From positions 62,001 to 126,000 of the forward strand of contig JAIXRN010000074.1 of NCBI GenBank assembly GCA_027485165.1: 64,000 nucleotides of DNA, in the 5' to 3' direction. Shown here in pieces: positions 25,199-34,476 of this stretch (position 1 is its first letter; every line of letters begins with the position of its first letter). The notes below the pieces were generated by a model. The model saw nothing but the letters and a program-made list of their open reading frames with translations. It did not search any database and was not told where the DNA came from. Position numbers and translations under genes: made by a program. The DNA is from Rubrivivax sp. Its GTDB lineage: Bacteria; Pseudomonadota; Gammaproteobacteria; Burkholderiales; Burkholderiaceae_C.

Positions 25199-25203
25199 CC
25201 CGC

Positions 25204-25956
25204 ATGAACCGGACCCATCGCAAGGACAGTGTCGACAGCACGGCCAACGGGTCCGACCCGCAGCCCAAACTTACGCCACGCCAGCAGCAGATTCTGGACC
25301 TGGTGCAAAGCGCGATCGAACGCACCGGCGCCCCGCCCACGCGGGCCGAGATCGCGGCCGAACTGGGCTTCAAGTCGGCCAACGCCGCCGAAGAACACCT
25401 GCAGGCCCTGGCGCGCAAGGGCGTGCTGGAACTGGTCAGCGGCACCTCGCGCGGCATCCGCCTGAAGTCCGACACCTTGCGCAGCCTGGCCCAGGCGCGC
25501 TTGGGCAAGTTGGGCCACATTGGCAGCTTGGGCCAGCAGTACAGCCTGCCCCTGCCGCAGCTGGCCCAGCTGTGTCTGCCCCTGGTGGGCCGCGTCGCCG
25601 CCGGCAGCCCCATCCTGGCGCAGGAACACATCGACCAGACTTTCCAGGTCGAGGCCTCGCTTTTCCAGCGCCGGCCCGACTACCTGCTGAAAGTGCGCGG
25701 CATGAGCATGCGCGACGCCGGCATCATGGACGGCGACCTGCTGGCCGTGCAGAAGGCCAGCGAAGCCAAGAACGGCCAGATCGTGGTGGCACGGCTGGGC
25801 GACGACGTCACTGTCAAGCGCCTGCGCCGCACCGGCAGCCAGATCGAACTGCTGGCCGAAAACCCCGACTACCCCACCATCGTCGTACCGCCTGGTACCG
25901 ACTTCGCCCTGGAAGGCATTGCCGTGGGCCTGATCCGCAACACCCCGCTGATGTAG
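25204..25956 (+). CDS. lexA: LexA repressor
   Basis: [35 protein letters not shown] wHTH; VAAGSPI cleavage site; GMSM Ser and VKRL Lys catalytic residues. Start set at MNRTHRKDS. Confidence 0.96.
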   Translation: MNRTHRKDSVDSTANGSDPQPKLTPRQQQILDLVQSAIERTGAPPTRAEIAAELGFKSANAAEEHLQALARKGVLELVSGTSRGIRLKSDTLRSLAQARLGKLGHIGSLGQQYSLPLPQLAQLCLPLVGRVAAGSPILAQEHIDQTFQVEASLFQRRPDYLLKVRGMSMRDAGIMDGDLLAVQKASEAKNGQIVVARLGDDVTVKRLRRTGSQIELLAENPDYPTIVVPPGTDFALEGIAVGLIRNTPLM

Positions 25957-25965
25957 CCCCGAACC

Positions 25966-26313
25966 ATGCCCCCCGCCCCCAGCACCGCCACCCCCCGCCT
26001 GTTGTCGCCGCCCAGGGCACTGAAGCCGCGCAAGGCGCGGCGCGCCGACGAATGCGAAATGCTCGAACAGCTGCCCAACATCGGCCCCAGCCTGGCCGAC
26101 GACCTGCGCAGCCTGGGTGTGCAGCACCCGCAGGACCTGGTGACGAAGGACGCCTACGCCCTGTACCAGGCCCTTTGCCAGATCACCGGCAGGCGGCAAG
26201 ACCCCTGCGTGCTGGACACCTTCCTGGCCGCCACCGACTTCATGCGCGGAGCTGAACCGCGCGCCTGGTGGACATACACGGCGCAACGCAAGCTGCAGTT
26301 CGGCGCGATCTGA
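25966..26313 (+). CDS. Helix-hairpin-helix / pathogenicity-locus (Cdd1)-like protein
   Basis: LEQLPNIGPSLADDLRSLGV HhH and YALYQALCQITGRRQDPCVLDTFLAATDFM. Confidence 0.75.
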   Translation: MPPAPSTATPRLLSPPRALKPRKARRADECEMLEQLPNIGPSLADDLRSLGVQHPQDLVTKDAYALYQALCQITGRRQDPCVLDTFLAATDFMRGAEPRAWWTYTAQRKLQFGAI

Positions 26314-26320
26314 AGCCGCT

Positions 26321-28771
26321 TCACCGCGCCGCGGCCGCCGGCAGCACCAGCACCTGCGAAGCCGCCTGGCTGTCGCCCCACAGCGGCACATAGCCACCGC
26401 GCCGCCAGGGTTCCGCAAAGCTGCGGTACAGCGGCGAAAACACGATGCCGCTTTGCCCCGTGGAATGCATGAAGCGGCTCTGCGCCGGGTTGGCCAGGTC
26501 GTACAGCGCGCGCAGGCTGGGGCCATGTTCGTCCAGGTACAGCTCGCCGGTGGTTTCGTCCGGGCGCAGGCCCACACGTGAGACGTTCACCGTGTAGGTG
26601 TCGCCGCCCACGGGCACACGCAGTTCGAACAGGCCCGCCAGGGCCTTCACGCGGCTGAAGGGCCGGTGCTCTGACCGCGCCTGGTGCGCCTGGCCCCATT
26701 GCCAGCGCGCCACATCGGGGCCGAAGCGGGCCTGCAGTTCGTCCAGCGCGCGGGCCAGCGCGGCGTCCACTTGCTGGGCACAGGTTTCGGCCGCGGTGGT
26801 GCTGCGGTCGTCGCACCAGCTGGTGTCGTCGGCTGCCAGCACGCGGGCCAGGGCGTCGGTGTAGCTGCGGCCCAGCAGGCTGCGCTGCCACAGCGCAGCG
26901 CCGGCGTCGTCGGCAAACAGGCCCTGGGCCAGCTGGCGCTGCCAGGCCCAGAAGATCAGTGGCGCTGCACGGTCGGCGGCCATCTCGCCGTCAAAGCCCT
27001 TCATCTGGGCCAGCGCCGCAGCCGCCAGCGGGTGCTGGGTTTGCGCCTTCTGCAGGAAAGGCAGCAGGCCGGGCACGGCCAGCGACTTGATGTCCAGCTG
27101 CAGCGCCGCCAGCTGGTCGATGCTGTGCTGGGGCCGCGAGCGCAGCACCTCTTCGATGCGCTGCTGGCGCCAGGGCAGCGCCCATTCGCTGGTCAGGAAA
27201 TGCGGGTAGCCAGGCTCGACGATGCGCTGGTTGGCCGTGGCGATGAAGCCCTCGGCCGGGTCCAGCACGCGTGGCGTCTGGTCGGCAGGGATGAAGCCCT
27301 GCCAGTCGTAGCGGGCCTCCCAGCCGGGCGCCGGCACCAGGCCCATCAAGTCGTGGTCAGCGCCCCGCACCGGGACACGACCCGGGGCCACCATGCCGAT
27401 GCGCCCGCCACGGTCGGCCACCACCATGCTCTGCATCGGCGCCACCCAGCCGCGCGTGGCGGCGACGAATTCGTCCACCGACCGGGCGCGGTTGAAGGCC
27501 ATGGCCGGACCCAGGGCATCGTTGTCGGCGTCCAGCGCTGTCCAGCGCAGAGCCAGCACATAGGGCGTGGGGCTGCCGGCAGCGCCCAGCACGTCGTCGG
27601 CATTGCCGGCGTCGCTGACCACCGGGCCGTGGCGCGTGCTGCGCACCGTCAGCCGCACATCGGCCTGGCCCTTCACGCGGATGACTTCATCGACTGTGTC
27701 GAAACGGGCCCAGCCTGCAGGCGTGCGGTAGCGCGTGGGGTCGGCCGGGTCGGTCTGTTCCAGGTACAGGTCCTGCACATCTGGGGCGGTGTTGGTGAAG
27801 CCCCAGGCAATGTGCTCGTTCGCCCCCAGCACCACGCCCGGCAGGCCCGGCAGCGTGGCGCCGGCCACCTTCAGCCCCGGGGCTTCCAGCCGGGCGAAGT
27901 ACCACAGCGCCGGGGTGCTGAGCTTCAGGTGCGGGTCGTTGGCCAGCAGCGGCGCGCCCGTGGTGGTGCGGCGCCCGGCCAGCACCCAGTTGTTCGAGCC
28001 CACGCCTTCCACACCCGAAGGCGGTGCGGCTTCGGCCAGGCGCTGCAGGCTGTCCAGCCACGCCGTCTTCTGCGCCGGTGCGCCCAGCTTCAGGCCGCGG
28101 TACAGCGCTGCGTAGTCGGCCACCGGCAGTGGCGCTTCGCCCGGGTAGGGTGGCAGCAGCTGCTGAATGCGCTGCACCGGCATCTGCAGCGCCAGGCGCA
28201 GGCGCAGCAGTTCGCTGTTCCAGTTGCCGCCCAGGTCCCAGGCCATCATCAGCGCCCAGGACAGGCTGTCCAGCGGAGTCCAGGGTTCGGGCTGAATGCC
28301 CAGCACGATGAATTCAGGCGGCCGGGCCCGCAGGCCCGCGGTGAGCACGGCATTCACGCCGTCGGTGTAGGCCTGCAGCAGCGCGCGTGACGCGGCGGGC
28401 AGCTGCCGCCACTGCGCTTGCGCCGCCCGCCGCACGCCCAGGGCGCGCAGGAAGCGGTCGCTGGGCAGCGCCCCGGGCCCGAAGGCTTCGGCCAGGCGCC
28501 CGGCGCCGATGCGGCGATGGGTTTCCATCTGCCACAACCTGTCCTGCGCATGGGCCACGCCCAGGCCCCAGGCCAGGTCGTGTTCGCTGCCCGCTCGGAT
28601 GGTGGGGATGCCGTGCGCGTCGCGTTCGATGCGCACTTCGGCCTGCGCGCCGGGCAGCTGCAGCGTGCCGTCCACCACCGGCAGCACCCGCTGCGCGTAC
28701 CCGAACAGCGCCAGCGCCAGCACGCCCAGCACCAGCAGCAAGACCAGAGCGACGCGACGGAACCACTTCAT
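26321..28771 (-). CDS. Penicillin acylase / AHL-acylase family Ntn hydrolase
   Basis: DAHGIPTIRA, GLGVAHAQDRLWQME, GSNNWVLAGRRTTTGAPLLANDPHL (autoprocessing Ser). Start set at MKWFRRVAL. Confidence 0.88.
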   Translation of the reverse strand: MKWFRRVALVLLLVLGVLALALFGYAQRVLPVVDGTLQLPGAQAEVRIERDAHGIPTIRAGSEHDLAWGLGVAHAQDRLWQMETHRRIGAGRLAEAFGPGALPSDRFLRALGVRRAAQAQWRQLPAASRALLQAYTDGVNAVLTAGLRARPPEFIVLGIQPEPWTPLDSLSWALMMAWDLGGNWNSELLRLRLALQMPVQRIQQLLPPYPGEAPLPVADYAALYRGLKLGAPAQKTAWLDSLQRLAEAAPPSGVEGVGSNNWVLAGRRTTTGAPLLANDPHLKLSTPALWYFARLEAPGLKVAGATLPGLPGVVLGANEHIAWGFTNTAPDVQDLYLEQTDPADPTRYRTPAGWARFDTVDEVIRVKGQADVRLTVRSTRHGPVVSDAGNADDVLGAAGSPTPYVLALRWTALDADNDALGPAMAFNRARSVDEFVAATRGWVAPMQSMVVADRGGRIGMVAPGRVPVRGADHDLMGLVPAPGWEARYDWQGFIPADQTPRVLDPAEGFIATANQRIVEPGYPHFLTSEWALPWRQQRIEEVLRSRPQHSIDQLAALQLDIKSLAVPGLLPFLQKAQTQHPLAAAALAQMKGFDGEMAADRAAPLIFWAWQRQLAQGLFADDAGAALWQRSLLGRSYTDALARVLAADDTSWCDDRSTTAAETCAQQVDAALARALDELQARFGPDVARWQWGQAHQARSEHRPFSRVKALAGLFELRVPVGGDTYTVNVSRVGLRPDETTGELYLDEHGPSLRALYDLANPAQSRFMHSTGQSGIVFSPLYRSFAEPWRRGGYVPLWGDSQAASQVLVLPAAAAR

Positions 28772-28940
28772 GCGCAAGACCTTGCAGACAGGGCGGGGGA
28801 GCAAGGCTAACGCCTTTGCGGCCGGGCCCGGGCCCGGGGTCGAACTGGCGCGCTTGTGCGCCGCTTCTCACGCCTTCGGCCTGGCGGCGTGGCGGCAACA
28901 TGGCCTCAGGTCACACCCCGTAACGTCCGATATCACCACC

Positions 28941-29360
28941 ATGACACCGCTGAACATCCTTTCGCGCTGGAACCGGCGGTCCACCCTGGGGCCGGGTGCC
29001 ACCACGCGGCTGGGCCTGTGCCCGCCGTCGCTGCGGCAGGCGCCTGAATCCACCTGGCAGCGCGTGCTGTTCTGGCTGCTGGCCCCTGCCCCGGCCGATG
29101 CGGCGCCGCCCATGAACCGGGTACCAGCCGTGCGCGTGGAATTCATGCGTGCCGTGGCTGATGTCGACGGCGACGACGCCGACCAGCTGCGCAACCGCAT
29201 CGCCCTGGCGCGTTCGCTGCGCGAACTGTGGCACTTGCGGGCCGAAGTCTTCCGGGTCGTCGGCCTGGCGTTCAGCCAGCGTGAGGCCGAAGGCCGCCTG
29301 GCCGTGTTGAACCGTCACTTTCCCACCCGCGCACCGCGGTCGCAGTTCGGAACCCTTTGA
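28941..29360 (+). CDS. Hypothetical protein, paralog of the next gene
   Basis: ORF with start MTPLNILSRW. Core ADQLRNRIALARSLRELWHLRAEVFRVVG aligns without gaps to the downstream protein. ATGA overlap. Confidence 0.65.
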   Translation: MTPLNILSRWNRRSTLGPGATTRLGLCPPSLRQAPESTWQRVLFWLLAPAPADAAPPMNRVPAVRVEFMRAVADVDGDDADQLRNRIALARSLRELWHLRAEVFRVVGLAFSQREAEGRLAVLNRHFPTRAPRSQFGTL

Positions 29361-29764
29361 TGAATTCCCCCCTGTCCAGCCCCCTGCACCGCCCTCTGCA
29401 CCCTGGCCTGGCCGCCGCGCCCGTGGCCACGGCGCCGCGCCACTACACCCCCGGGGCGCAAGGCCCGGGGATCGGCCTGCCCGGCGACCGCCAGGCCCGC
29501 ATGGCCGCTCGTCGCGCTTTCGTCGACTTGAAACAGACCTACCTGCTGGCCCTGGCCGGCGCGACCGACGCGGAAGTCGCCTGGCTGCGGAACCAGGTGC
29601 GTTCAGCAGAAGAGCCGGTCGACCTGTGGCTGCTGCGCGGCCCCGTCTTCGCCGCACTGGCGGGCACCGAACCTGAACGCCGTCGCTGCCGCCAGATGCT
29701 GCGCCGAGGGCTGGATTCCGTGTTTGCCGACAGCGAACCGCCCAGCAACTTCGCACCGTTCTGA
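29357..29764 (+). CDS. Hypothetical protein, paralog of the previous gene
   Basis: Core EVAWLRNQVRSAEEPVDLWLLRGPVFAALAG matches the upstream protein; same strand; start overlaps upstream stop. Confidence 0.65.
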   Translation: MMNSPLSSPLHRPLHPGLAAAPVATAPRHYTPGAQGPGIGLPGDRQARMAARRAFVDLKQTYLLALAGATDAEVAWLRNQVRSAEEPVDLWLLRGPVFAALAGTEPERRRCRQMLRRGLDSVFADSEPPSNFAPF

Positions 29765-29793
29765 AGGCGGCGTGGGCCCCTGGCCCGCTGCCG

Positions 29794-30330
29794 TCAAGCC
29801 GATGACTTCACGCGATGGCGGAAGGTCTTGCGGAACTTCTCGACCTTCGGCGCCACGACAAACGCGCAGTAGCCCTGCCCTGGGTGCTGGGCAAAGTAGT
29901 GCTGGTGGTAGTCCTCGGCGCGCGAGTAGTTGTCTTCGCGCAGCACTTCGGTCACCACGCGCCCCTTCAGCTGGTCATTCAGCTCGGCGCGCACCGCCTG
30001 GGCCACGGCTTCCTGTTCGGGGCTGTGCCAGTAAATGCCGCTGCGGTACTGGGTGCCCACGTCGTTGCCCTGGCGGTTCAGCGTCGTCGGGTCGTGCGTG
30101 ACGAAGAAGATCTCCAGCACCTCGCGCAGGCTGATGCGTTCGGCGTCAAAGCTGACGCGCACCACTTCGTTATGGCCGGTGTTGCCGCTGCAGACCTGTT
30201 CGTAGCTGGGGTTCTTCACGTGGCCGTTGCAGTAGCCGCTTTCGACCGCCAGCACGCCGTCGACCAGTTCGAACACCGCTTCCGTGCACCAGAAGCAGCC
30301 GCCGCCCAGGGTGATGACTTGTGTGTTCAT
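29794..30330 (-). CDS. msrA: Peptide-methionine (S)-S-oxide reductase
   Basis: [13 protein letters not shown] catalytic motif; [16 protein letters not shown]. Confidence 0.95.
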   Translation of the reverse strand: MNTQVITLGGGCFWCTEAVFELVDGVLAVESGYCNGHVKNPSYEQVCSGNTGHNEVVRVSFDAERISLREVLEIFFVTHDPTTLNRQGNDVGTQYRSGIYWHSPEQEAVAQAVRAELNDQLKGRVVTEVLREDNYSRAEDYHQHYFAQHPGQGYCAFVVAPKVEKFRKTFRHRVKSSA

Positions 30331-30387
30331 GCGTTTTCCTTGTCCCTTCGTGTGGGGGCCTGCGAACGGCCCTGTCGCCAGCATGTC

Positions 30388-30407
30388 AGTCGGGTTCTGG
30401 CCCGACT
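30388..30407. promoter_or_regulatory. Perfect inverted repeat between divergent msrA and gcdH
   Basis: AGTCGGG-TTCTGG-CCCGACT, 7-bp arms, 6-nt spacer; possible operator. Confidence 0.4.
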
Positions 30408-30445
30408 CTTTACACTCGCCCCAGCATTATCCGGAGACGCAAGCC

Positions 30446-31654
30446 ATGGCCGCCAAGTTCCAGTGGGATGACCCTTTCCAGTTCGACGACCAGCTGTCGG
30501 CCGACGAACGCGCCGTGCGCGACGCCGCACACACCTACTGCCAGGAACGCCTGCAGACGCGGGTGCTGATGGCCGCACGCCACGAGAAGTTCGACCGCGA
30601 GATCATGTCCGAGATGGGCGAACTGGGCCTCTTGGGCAGCACCATCGAAGGCTACGGCTGCGCCGGGCTGAACCATGTCTGCTACGGCCTGGTGGCGCGC
30701 GAGGTGGAACGCGTGGACAGCGGCTACCGCAGCGCGATGAGCGTGCAGTCCAGCCTGGTGATGCACCCCATCCACGCCTACGGCAGCGAAGCCCAGCGCC
30801 AGAAGTACCTGCCCAAGCTGGCCAGCGGCCAGTGGGTGGGCTGCTTTGGCCTGACCGAGCCCAACCACGGCAGCGACCCCGCCAGCATGCTGACGCGGGC
30901 CACGCCTGCCGTGCGCGATGGCGTTGCTGGCTACGTCGTCAAGGGCAGCAAGATGTGGATCACCAACAGCCCGATTGCCGACGTCTTCGTCGTCTGGGCC
31001 AAGAAAGTGAACGACGACAGCACGGTCGGTGGCCAGGAAGCCATCCACGGCTTCATCCTGGAGCGTGGCATGAAGGGCCTGAGTGCCCCCAAGATTGAAG
31101 GCAAGATGAGCCTGCGCGCCAGCATCACGGGCGAAATCGTGATGGACGACGTCTTCGTCCCCGAAGCGCAACTGCTGCCGAACGTGAACGGCCTGAAAGG
31201 CCCCTTCGGCTGCCTGAACAAGGCCCGCTTCGGCATCGCCTGGGGCACCCTGGGCGCGGCCGAATTCTGCTGGCACGCGGCACGCCAGTACACGATGGAC
31301 CGCCAGCAGTTCGGCCGGCCGCTTGCCGCAAACCAGCTGATCCAGAAGAAGCTGGCCGACATGCAGACCGAGATCACCCTGGGCCTGCAGAGCGTGCTGC
31401 GCGTGGGCAGGCTGATGGACGAAGGCCGCGCTGCGCCGGAAATGATCAGCCTCATCAAGCGCAACAGCTGCGGCAAGGCCCTGGACATCGCGCGCCTGGC
31501 ACGCGACATGCACGGCGGTAACGGCATCCATGACGAATACCACGTCATCCGCCACATGATCAATCTCGAGACCGTCAACACCTACGAAGGCACGCACGAC
31601 ATCCACGCGCTGATCCTGGGCCGCGCGCAGACCGGCCTGCAAGCCTTCTTCTAA
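30446..31654 (+). CDS. gcdH: Glutaryl-CoA dehydrogenase (acyl-CoA dehydrogenase family)
   Basis: [77 protein letters not shown]. Confidence 0.9.
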   Translation: MAAKFQWDDPFQFDDQLSADERAVRDAAHTYCQERLQTRVLMAARHEKFDREIMSEMGELGLLGSTIEGYGCAGLNHVCYGLVAREVERVDSGYRSAMSVQSSLVMHPIHAYGSEAQRQKYLPKLASGQWVGCFGLTEPNHGSDPASMLTRATPAVRDGVAGYVVKGSKMWITNSPIADVFVVWAKKVNDDSTVGGQEAIHGFILERGMKGLSAPKIEGKMSLRASITGEIVMDDVFVPEAQLLPNVNGLKGPFGCLNKARFGIAWGTLGAAEFCWHAARQYTMDRQQFGRPLAANQLIQKKLADMQTEITLGLQSVLRVGRLMDEGRAAPEMISLIKRNSCGKALDIARLARDMHGGNGIHDEYHVIRHMINLETVNTYEGTHDIHALILGRAQTGLQAFF

Positions 31655-31748
31655 CGCGCCCGGGCGTGGCGCAGCCGCCGCGCCGACCGCCCGTCATGCT
31701 GGCGCCTGGGCGCGTGCCAACAGCCCTTCACCCGCCGGCCACCCACCC

Positions 31749-32555
31749 ATGAACGAACTGCTGTTGACGCTGGGGGTGGAATCGTGGAAGCCGGCCATCG
31801 GCGCGCTGCTGCTGCCGCCCGTGCCCTTCATCGTACTGGTGCTGCTGGGCACGCGGCTGACGTTTCGCAGCCGCGGCCTGGGCTGGTGCCTGGTGCTGCT
31901 GGGCTGCACCGGCGTGTGGCTGTCGCAAACCACGGCCGCCAGCCACCACCTGCGCCGTTGGGCCCTGCAGCCCCCGCCCGTGCTGAGCCCGGCCAACATC
32001 GCGGCGCTGCGCCGCGCGCCCCAGACGGCCGTGCTGGTGCTGGGCGGCGGCGCGGTGCCGCTGGCGATGGAATACGGCACCAGCGACCTGCACCCACGCG
32101 GGGTGGAGCGGCTGCGCTACGGCATCTTCCTGGCGCGCCAGACCGGGCTGCCGCTGGCCTTCAGCGGCGGCGTGGGCTGGGGCGGGGACGACCGGGCCAG
32201 CGAAGCTGCGCTCGCCAGCCGCATCGCCGAGAACGAATTCGGCTTCAAGCTGCGCTGGCTGGAAACCCAGTCGCGTGACACGCGCGAGAACGCTTCGCGC
32301 AGCGTGCCCCTGCTGCGTGAACAAGGCGTCCGCCACATCGTGCTGGTGACGCACGACTACCACATGCCACGCGCGGCGCGCGCGTTCCGCAACGCCATCG
32401 CGGCCGGCCCCGTGCCGCTGCAGCTGACCCTGGCACCCCTGGGGGTGGCGCCCGAGGGTTCGCTGCGCGCCCGCGACTGGCTGCCCAGCCTGACCGGTGC
32501 CGACGAGACACGGCTGGTACTGCACGAATGGCTGGGTCGCCTGCTGGGGGCCTGA
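31749..32555 (+). CDS. YdcF/ElyC family protein (DUF218)
   Basis: [39 protein letters not shown]. Confidence 0.85.
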   Translation: MNELLLTLGVESWKPAIGALLLPPVPFIVLVLLGTRLTFRSRGLGWCLVLLGCTGVWLSQTTAASHHLRRWALQPPPVLSPANIAALRRAPQTAVLVLGGGAVPLAMEYGTSDLHPRGVERLRYGIFLARQTGLPLAFSGGVGWGGDDRASEAALASRIAENEFGFKLRWLETQSRDTRENASRSVPLLREQGVRHIVLVTHDYHMPRAARAFRNAIAAGPVPLQLTLAPLGVAPEGSLRARDWLPSLTGADETRLVLHEWLGRLLGA

Positions 32556-32596
32556 CGGCCCCGTACCGGTGGGGCTGAACCCGGCGCCGGTGTCCT

Positions 32597-33754
32597 TCAG
32601 CGCCCCGGTGGCTGGGCTTGCGCCGGCGGCGACATCTGCAGCGCCTCTTGCGCCTGGGCTTCCAACCGTTCCTTTTCGGCCTGCTGCCGCTGCAGCGCCT
32701 GCAGCCTGCGCACATGCTCGGCGGCACTGGATCGGCGGAAGGCGTCCATCATCACCACGTCCACCTTCAGGCCGCGCGCAGCCATGCGTTCGTTCAGGCG
32801 CAGGCCGGCAGCGGCGTCGCCGCCCAGTGCCACCACCACCTCGGTGGCAAAAAAGTCGGCGCTGCCCACAGCGCTGTCCACCGCCAGCGCGCGGTCGGCC
32901 TGCGCTTGCGCGGCCGACAGCAGCATGCCCGCCCCCGGCACCGCCACAGTCAGGATCTTGCCGACCACGAAGCCGGTGCTGCGCCCGGCGCTGGCCTGTT
33001 CGCGTTCATGGGCCGACAGGCTGGCCTGGAAATAGACGCCAAAGGCGGCGAGCCAGCGGAATTCGTCCTGCGTGCGCGCCTCGATCACGGCATTGGCCGG
33101 AATTTTCACGCGCTGCGTGCCCTGGCGCCAGAACACGTTGGGGTCGGCGTCGAACGTGCTGGCCGTGACGCCGCCGGCGCAGCCGGTCTGGGTGTCGACG
33201 CGCAGCGCGCGGCCGTCGGCCAGGGTCAGCGTGTAGGGCTTGCCTTCCGCAGCTTCTTCGCGCGCTTTCAGCACCACGTCCCAGAAGCCGGCGTCGTCGC
33301 GAGCCATCGGCAGTTCGCCGCGAAACACCGCGCCCAGTTCGAAGCGGGTGGCGCTGCCCGGCAGCGGCCGGCCGTTGATGGCCTGCACCGCATCGCCCCG
33401 TTTCAGCCCGGCCGGTGCTGATTCGTCCAGCCACACCACGCGCCATTGCTCGTCCATGCCGGTGACTTCGCGGTACAGCGCCAGGTCCTGCGCCGGCAGG
33501 CCGCGGCGCAGCGCGTGCACCGACAGCAGCACGAGGGGTTCGATCTCGGTCACCACATCGCACAGCGCCTCGGCGCCCCAGGCCACCTGGACGGCCGCAG
33601 CACGGAACTTCACCTCGTGTTCGAAGCGCGTCTTGAACAGTTCGCGCTCGAAGCTGCGGTCCTGCGCCTGGGCCTGCATAGGCACCAGGGCCAGCGCAGT
33701 CAAGGCCACGCGCGCCAGCAGACCGCAGGCCAGGTATTTCATGCTGCAGGTCAT
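32597..33754 (-). CDS. Secreted PDZ-containing protein, possibly a zinc-site-degenerate M48-like peptidase
   Basis: Signal peptide; PDZ-like APAGLKRGDAVQAINGRPL; M48-like layout but GVYFQ where HExxH is expected and QAQAD where ExxAD is expected. Confidence 0.45.
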   Translation of the reverse strand: MTCSMKYLACGLLARVALTALALVPMQAQAQDRSFERELFKTRFEHEVKFRAAAVQVAWGAEALCDVVTEIEPLVLLSVHALRRGLPAQDLALYREVTGMDEQWRVVWLDESAPAGLKRGDAVQAINGRPLPGSATRFELGAVFRGELPMARDDAGFWDVVLKAREEAAEGKPYTLTLADGRALRVDTQTGCAGGVTASTFDADPNVFWRQGTQRVKIPANAVIEARTQDEFRWLAAFGVYFQASLSAHEREQASAGRSTGFVVGKILTVAVPGAGMLLSAAQAQADRALAVDSAVGSADFFATEVVVALGGDAAAGLRLNERMAARGLKVDVVMMDAFRRSSAAEHVRRLQALQRQQAEKERLEAQAQEALQMSPPAQAQPPGR

Positions 33755-33762
33755 CGGCCGTT

Positions 33763-34245
33763 TCAGAACGCCAGCGCAGCGATGAAGATGCCCACCATCA
33801 TGAAAGCGATCACGACCTTGGCCAGCATCCCGGCCATGATGCCCAGCCAGGTGGCCACGCCCACCTTCAGGGCGTGCTGTTCGTCGCGGCGCGCCACGTA
33901 TTCACCCACCGCCGCGCCCACCAGGGGCATGAAGAGCACGCCCACCAGGCCCATGAACAGGCCCACCACGGTGCCCACGGCGGCGCCCACCAAGGCCTGG
34001 CGGCTGGCCCCCACTTTTTTGGCACCCAGCAAGCCGGCCACGAAATCCAGCACCCAGGCCAGCACGGCCAGCAAGGCCACCACCACCAGGGTGCCCGTGC
34101 CGACGCGGGTGAAGTCGTCGATCCAGGCCCCCAGCACGATGCCGCCCAGCACCAGGGCGGTACCCGGTAGCGCGGGCAACACGGTGCCGGCCAGGCCGAT
34201 GAGGATGAGGGCGATCGACAATGTCCACAGCAGTGCGGGTGTCAT
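33763..34245 (-). CDS. DUF456 family membrane protein
   Basis: Hydrophobic Gly-rich helices; LIGLAGTVLPALPGTALVLGGIVLGAWIDDF signature. Start trimmed from a much longer ORF. Confidence 0.8.
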   Translation of the reverse strand: MTPALLWTLSIALILIGLAGTVLPALPGTALVLGGIVLGAWIDDFTRVGTGTLVVVALLAVLAWVLDFVAGLLGAKKVGASRQALVGAAVGTVVGLFMGLVGVLFMPLVGAAVGEYVARRDEQHALKVGVATWLGIMAGMLAKVVIAFMMVGIFIAALAF

Positions 34246-34409
34246 GGGGCAGCGGTGCGTGACCGGGGCGCGCCACAGCGGCGCAGCCCGATCATGCCGC
34301 GGCGCAGCACCCACGGCGCGCGGGGCCATGCACCGGTGCGCTGGGCATGGCGGACTCAATCGCGCACACTCCGCTTGCAAGCGGTGGGACGCCGGTTTTC
34401 CGCGACTGT

Positions 34410-34437
34410 CTTGCACCGCGATGGGGTGCCCCCATCT
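34410..34437 (+). promoter_or_regulatory. Candidate sigma-32 heat-shock promoter
   Basis: CTTGCA (34410-34415), 14-nt spacer, CCCCATCT (34430-34437) against CTTGAA/CCCCATnT; about 40 nt upstream of the start codon. Confidence 0.5.
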
Positions 34438-34476
34438 CATCCTCCTACTGACTGGTTTTGCCAAAGGACTGCAAGA

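Noticed and set aside
34421-34437. GATGGGG-TGC-CCCCATC hairpin as a terminator or riboswitch
   Set aside because: No T-tract; better explained by the sigma-32 -10 element CCCCATCT within it.
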